NCBI GenBank assembly: GCA_024689605.1 | Contig: JAILDD010000240.1 | Location: 1 to 17,999 of the forward strand | Source: Lachnospiraceae bacterium | Lineage (GTDB): Bacteria; Bacillota_A; Clostridia; Lachnospirales; Lachnospiraceae | Length of the DNA stretch: 17,999 nt | Reading direction: 5' to 3' | Notes under the pieces: model-generated | What the model saw: only the letters and a program-made list of their open reading frames with translations | What the model was told of the DNA's origin: nothing | The model's database searches: none | Made by a program: the position numbers and the translations under genes | Part shown: one piece after another, positions 15,176-17,999 of the stretch | How the letters are laid out: every line of letters starts with the position of its first letter | Numbering within the stretch: position 1 is the stretch's first letter

Positions 15176-16020
15176 ATGGATTTTACTCGTTATGGACAGC
15201 ACCGGGAAAAACAACCGGCGCAACCACGGTTGTGATGCAGGACTATGAACTGTTGATGCTGATCTTGTCAGTAGCTTCATACCAGAAGAGTAATGGCCCC
15301 GCTAAGATGTATGCGGATAAGGCTGCACTTGATTATCTGGAGAGTCTGTCAGTTGACACATGTTTTAAGAATGGCACGGAAATGCTTACTGTGCCTGGTG
15401 GTATCGATCCGCAGATGTTTTGGGCTGCCGGAAAGCTTGAGGCACTGAGAAGAGAGCAGATGCCCTCCGTGATGATCGATACGGATCTTATTATCTGGAA
15501 AAATCTTGATTATGCTTTCGACAGGGATACAACCGATATTGCAGTGATACACAGGGAAGATATTACTGATTCAACATATCCTGATCCCCATCTCTTCAGG
15601 ATGCAGGATGGATATGAGTTTCCAAGTGAGTGGGATTTTACGGTCAGACCTGCAAATACTGCGTTGCTTTTTATAAAGGACAACGATTTCAAGAACCTTT
15701 ATGTCGAACATTCCATGGAATTCATGCGGAAAAGCATATCTGATGGCGACAATCTCTGTCACATGGTTTTTGCGGAACAGAGGATACTGCCCATGTGCGC
15801 TGTGGCGGAGCAGATGAATATTTATTCTTTTTGTGATAATATGGATGCGCTCAGGGAACAGAAACTGTTCACTCATTTCTGGGGCCACAAGAATCTGCTT
15901 AAATTCAATCTGGGTGAACGGATGTCATACTGCAGGCGTATGATGCTGCGTCTGAGAAATGAATTTCCTGATATGTACGAATTGGCTGCATCCATCGATG
16001 AGCTGAGAGTATATGCGTGA
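15172..16020 (+). CDS. Glycosyltransferase-like protein (GT-A type, DxD), resembling DUF6734
   Basis: A 282-residue soluble protein. It opens FYSLWTAPG, has SVASYQKSNGPAKMYADK, and MIDTDLIIWKNLD with a DxD motif (Asp103-Thr104-Asp105), the usual metal/sugar-nucleotide site of GT-A enzymes. Near the C-terminus THFWGHKN (residues 234-241) resembles the HxxGxxK closing motif of GT8/GT32-type enzymes. I associate the overall pattern with DUF6734 from memory; this is unverified. The ATG overlaps the stop of the GSY-repeat gene, so the two are made together. The Ser/Tyr-rich neighbour is a plausible acceptor, which is inference. Sugar donor and acceptor cannot be read from sequence. Confidence 0.82.
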   Translation: MNGFYSLWTAPGKTTGATTVVMQDYELLMLILSVASYQKSNGPAKMYADKAALDYLESLSVDTCFKNGTEMLTVPGGIDPQMFWAAGKLEALRREQMPSVMIDTDLIIWKNLDYAFDRDTTDIAVIHREDITDSTYPDPHLFRMQDGYEFPSEWDFTVRPANTALLFIKDNDFKNLYVEHSMEFMRKSISDGDNLCHMVFAEQRILPMCAVAEQMNIYSFCDNMDALREQKLFTHFWGHKNLLKFNLGERMSYCRRMMLRLRNEFPDMYELAASIDELRVYA

Positions 16021-16111
16021 AAAACATAAAGATTATCATAGCAGACAGATTATAAAAAATAACTCAGATATAAAATCATAAGGCCGCATAAAAGCGGCAG
16101 AAAGGGAAGAA

Positions 16112-17566
16112 ATGAAGATAAGAACGCGATTTGCACCCAGCCCGACAGGAAGGATGCATGTAGGAAACTTAAGGACCGCACTTTACTCATACCTTATTGC
16201 CAAGCATGAGGATGGTGACTTTATCCTTCGTATAGAGGATACCGACCAGGAGCGTGAGATGGAGGGGGCTGTTGATATAATAAACAGGACGCTGGAACAG
16301 ACCGGACTTTCCCATGATGAAGGACCGGATGTAGGCGGTGAGGTTGGTCCTTATGTGCAGAGTGAGCGTCAGGCAAAGGGGCTTTACCTCGAGTATGCAA
16401 AGAAGCTTATCGAAAAGGGAGAGGCATATTACTGCTTCTGTGACAAGGAAAGGCTGGCAACCCTCAAGACATCCATAGGCGAGGATGATAAGGTAATAAC
16501 CATTTATGACAAGCATTGCCTGGGGCTTTCAAAAGAGGAAGTGGAAGCTAATCTTTCGGCCGGTAAGCCCTATGTCATCAGGCAGAACAATCCCAGGGAA
16601 GGACAGACTACATTTCATGATGAGATATACGGCGATATTTCTGTAGATAATTCGGAACTGGACGACATGATACTTATAAAGTCTGACGGTTTCCCTACAT
16701 ACAATTTTGCAAATGTGGTGGATGATCATCTGATGGGCATTACCCATGTGGTAAGGGGAAATGAATATTTAAGCTCATCGCCCAAGTACAATCGTCTTTA
16801 TGATGCCTTCGGCTGGGATGTGCCCGTATATGTTCATTGTCCCCTCATTACGGACGAGGAGCATAAGAAGCTCTCAAAGAGAAGCGGACATTCATCATTT
16901 GAAGACCTTATCGAGCAGGGTTTCCTTGAAGAATGTATTGTAAACTTTGTTGCATTGCTCGGCTGGGCTCCTGAGGGTGACAGGGAGATATTCTCGCTGG
17001 ACGAGCTGGTCAAGGAATTTGATTATAAAAAGATAAACAAGTCTCCGTCAGTATTTGACTATACAAAATTAAAGTGGATGAACGGCGAATACATCAAGGC
17101 AATGGACGATGAAAGGTTCAAGGAGCTTGCTGGACCTTATCTTGAGAAATATCTTAAGCCCGGCCTCGACAGGGATAAGATAGGTGCGATGGTAAAGACC
17201 AGGATAGAGATATTCCCGGACATTGAAGGGCTGGTTGATTTCTTCAACGAGCTTCCGGAATATGATACGGAGATGTACTGCCACAAGAAGATGAAGACAT
17301 CAAAGGAGTCTTCACTGGAAGTGCTTAAGGATATACTGCCGTTGCTTGAGGCACAGGAGGATTATTCAAATGATGCCCTTTATCAGATGATACAGCAGTA
17401 TGTGGCTGATAAGGGATATAAGAACGGCTATGTTCTCTGGCCTATACGTACTGCAGTGTCAGGAAAGCAGATGACACCCGCAGGTGCAACGGAGATAATG
17501 GAAGTGCTGGGGAAGGAAGAGTCACTGGCCCGTATCCGTAAGGGTATAGAGATGCTGGCACAGTGA
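16112..17566 (+). CDS. gltX: Glutamyl-tRNA synthetase
   Basis: A 484-residue class I aminoacyl-tRNA synthetase that charges tRNA-Glu, and in most Firmicutes also tRNA-Gln for later amidation. The HIGH-type motif is in [18 protein letters not shown] (HVGN), and the KMSKS-type motif is KLSKR at residues 253-257. A CxC pair in YYCFCDKE followed by DKHC resembles the zinc-binding part of the GluRS family. [10 protein letters not shown] and [19 protein letters not shown] are strongly diagnostic. Length fits the family. It has an AAAGGGAAG ribosome site and a small hairpin (GCCGC/GCGGC, 16083-16098) just upstream. There is no T-box structure in the 91-nt leader. A terminator candidate follows at 17651-17700. 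Confidence 0.97.
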   Translation: MKIRTRFAPSPTGRMHVGNLRTALYSYLIAKHEDGDFILRIEDTDQEREMEGAVDIINRTLEQTGLSHDEGPDVGGEVGPYVQSERQAKGLYLEYAKKLIEKGEAYYCFCDKERLATLKTSIGEDDKVITIYDKHCLGLSKEEVEANLSAGKPYVIRQNNPREGQTTFHDEIYGDISVDNSELDDMILIKSDGFPTYNFANVVDDHLMGITHVVRGNEYLSSSPKYNRLYDAFGWDVPVYVHCPLITDEEHKKLSKRSGHSSFEDLIEQGFLEECIVNFVALLGWAPEGDREIFSLDELVKEFDYKKINKSPSVFDYTKLKWMNGEYIKAMDDERFKELAGPYLEKYLKPGLDRDKIGAMVKTRIEIFPDIEGLVDFFNELPEYDTEMYCHKKMKTSKESSLEVLKDILPLLEAQEDYSNDALYQMIQQYVADKGYKNGYVLWPIRTAVSGKQMTPAGATEIMEVLGKEESLARIRKGIEMLAQ

Positions 17567-17624
17567 TAAATGTACGGTCAGTTCCGGAACCTGTGTTAGG
17601 GATTGGACGGGTAAGCCGGCCTGA

Positions 17625-17653
17625 TTGAAAATTGAATGGATTTATGTTATAAT
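17625..17653 (+). promoter_or_regulatory. Strong sigma-A promoter with extended -10
   Basis: TTGAAA at 17625-17630 (five of six), a 17-bp spacer and a perfect TATAAT at 17648-17653 with TG in the extended -10 position (17645-17646). RNA would start near 17660 and read into the small peptide gene. It is the best promoter in the window. Confidence 0.8.
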
Positions 17654-17700
17654 AGCGGCACTGTAAAGTTCTTAGTGAATGGATCATGTGTCGCTTTTTT
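17651..17700 (+). terminator. Likely gltX terminator overlapping the promoter
   Basis: AGCGGCAC (17654-17661) pairs with GTGTCGCT (17688-17695) over 8 bp with one G-U pair, followed by five more T. The loop is 26 nt, long for a terminator. The left arm coincides with the start site of the preceding promoter, so RNA starting there would lack most of the arm and pass through, while gltX RNA could terminate. Confidence 0.55.
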
Positions 17701-17815
17701 CTGTTTTCAGGTTGATTCTTTAAAGCTTTCCTTTTGGTACTATTTATTATTATTTGGAGCTGTTAGAAGCTATTGGGAACAGTTACTTTTCGTTTAATAA
17801 TTGTATCAACCGGAC

Positions 17816-17862
17816 AGCCGAGGGTGCTATGCCTCACCGACTAAAATGAGGAGGTGACGGCT
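17816..17862 (+). promoter_or_regulatory. Leader structure that can hide the ribosome site of the small peptide gene
   Basis: AGCCG (17816-17820) pairs with CGGCT (17858-17862), and TCACC (17834-17838) with GGTGA (17853-17857), giving two stacked helices with a 13-nt bulge. The second covers the end of the AGGAGG ribosome site (17849-17854). An alternative hairpin, GAGG/CCTC at 17820-17835 or GGTG/CACC at 17823-17838, would use the same bases and free the site. This resembles the sequestered ribosome sites of type I toxin mRNAs. Confidence 0.5.
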
Positions 17863-17863
17863 A

Positions 17864-17938
17864 TTGAGTGCGATGGAAATATTTACATTGGGTTTACTTA
17901 TTGTAGCAATTATTTCTTTATGCAGAAATAAAAAATAG
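17864..17938 (+). CDS. Small hydrophobic peptide, candidate holin-like type I toxin
   Basis: A 24-residue peptide reading MSAMEIFTLGLLIVAIISLC and ending RNKK. It starts at TTG 17864, 9 nt after a perfect AGGAGG. An ATG at codon 4 is a weaker alternative because it is farther from the ribosome site. A short acidic N-terminus, one hydrophobic helix and a basic tail match the Firmicutes 'putative holin-like toxin' class (Fst/TxpA/BsrG-like), which damage the membrane when overproduced and are normally silenced by an antisense RNA. A strong promoter far upstream, a long structured leader and a terminator overlapping the stop support a real gene. I could not identify a convincing antisense RNA gene within the window. 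Confidence 0.75.
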   Translation: MSAMEIFTLGLLIVAIISLCRNKK

Positions 17939-17971
17939 CACTTCGCCGTGGTAAGTGTAGTGCTATTTTTT
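17930..17971. terminator. Bidirectional intrinsic terminator at the end of the small peptide gene
   Basis: A perfect 13-bp stem AAAAAATAGCACT / AGTGCTATTTTTT with a 16-nt loop. Six T end the right arm and six A begin the left, so it can work on both strands. The left arm covers the last codons and stop of the peptide gene. On the minus strand a TATTAT (17984-17989) could start a short RNA into this hairpin, but its -35 would lie outside the window. Confidence 0.85.
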
Positions 17972-17999
17972 CGTGATTACCAATAATACACAGCGGTGC

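Larger units (their letters stand above)
17567..17863 (+). promoter_or_regulatory. Long region after gltX: terminator, promoter and leader of the small peptide gene
   Basis: Nearly 300 nt without a credible protein gene. From left: about 60 nt with no clear signal apart from a 10-bp palindrome GTTCCGGAAC at 17581; a strong promoter; an overlapping terminator-type hairpin; an AT-rich stretch (17700-17810) with no recognisable structure; and a structured segment that includes the ribosome site of the small peptide. The leader of the peptide gene would be about 200 nt, long for a 24-codon gene, which suggests RNA-level control. Confidence 0.5.

Noticed and set aside
16083..16098. GCCGC/GCGGC hairpin just before gltX as a terminator or T-box
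   Set aside because: Only 5 bp, no T-run after it, and the leader is too short for a T-box. It may just affect access to the ribosome site.
17984..17989. Minus-strand TATTAT as the promoter of an antitoxin RNA
   Set aside because: The -35 would lie outside the window, and the RNA would run into the bidirectional terminator after about 50 nt. It cannot be supported from this sequence.

Overview
The window looks like chromosomal DNA from a Gram-positive, low-to-moderate GC anaerobe of the Lachnospiraceae type. This rests on the rsmD-coaD junction, the strong purine-rich ribosome sites, the protein sequence style and the short UUG-started holin-like peptide at the right end. No database was searched, so taxon and family names come from recognition alone.

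Layout. (1) Positions 1-1361: the tail of rsmD, then coaD and a DivIVA-like coiled-coil protein, closed by a strong intrinsic terminator at 1380-1434. (2) 1448-4011: a short-chain dehydrogenase, a two-TM hypothetical protein and an RluA-family pseudouridine synthase. (3) 4040-8427, minus strand: a tightly coupled four-gene ABC-2 export operon (ATPase, membrane-anchored protein of unknown function, two permeases). (4) 8633-13133, plus strand: a membrane GGDEF protein, cytidine deaminase, a membrane-anchored MutS-like ATPase, RNase HI and a small membrane protein, ending at a terminator at 13151-13175. (5) 13274-13705: dUTPase. (6) 13820-16020: a two-gene unit with its own promoter. It encodes a protein of about 451 residues dominated by Gly-Ser-Tyr/Phe pentapeptides and, with ATGA coupling, a DxD glycosyltransferase-like protein. 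(7) 16112-17566: gltX. (8) 17567-17999: a terminator/promoter overlap and a 24-residue hydrophobic peptide gene with a structured leader, resembling a type I toxin.

Most genes are housekeeping: CoA synthesis, rRNA/tRNA modification, pyrimidine salvage and dUTP removal (cdd, dut), RNA:DNA hybrid removal (rnhA) and tRNA charging (gltX). The most unusual element is the GSY-repeat/glycosyltransferase pair. Its first repeat block keeps a strict five-residue register for 27 units, 25 of them aromatic at the fourth position. This suggests an aromatic-core variant of the pentapeptide-repeat beta-helix, possibly a substrate of the neighbouring enzyme. Also notable are a GGDEF domain with an intact signature but substituted metal- and guanine-binding Asp positions, the membrane-bound MutS-like ATPase, and the toxin-like peptide.
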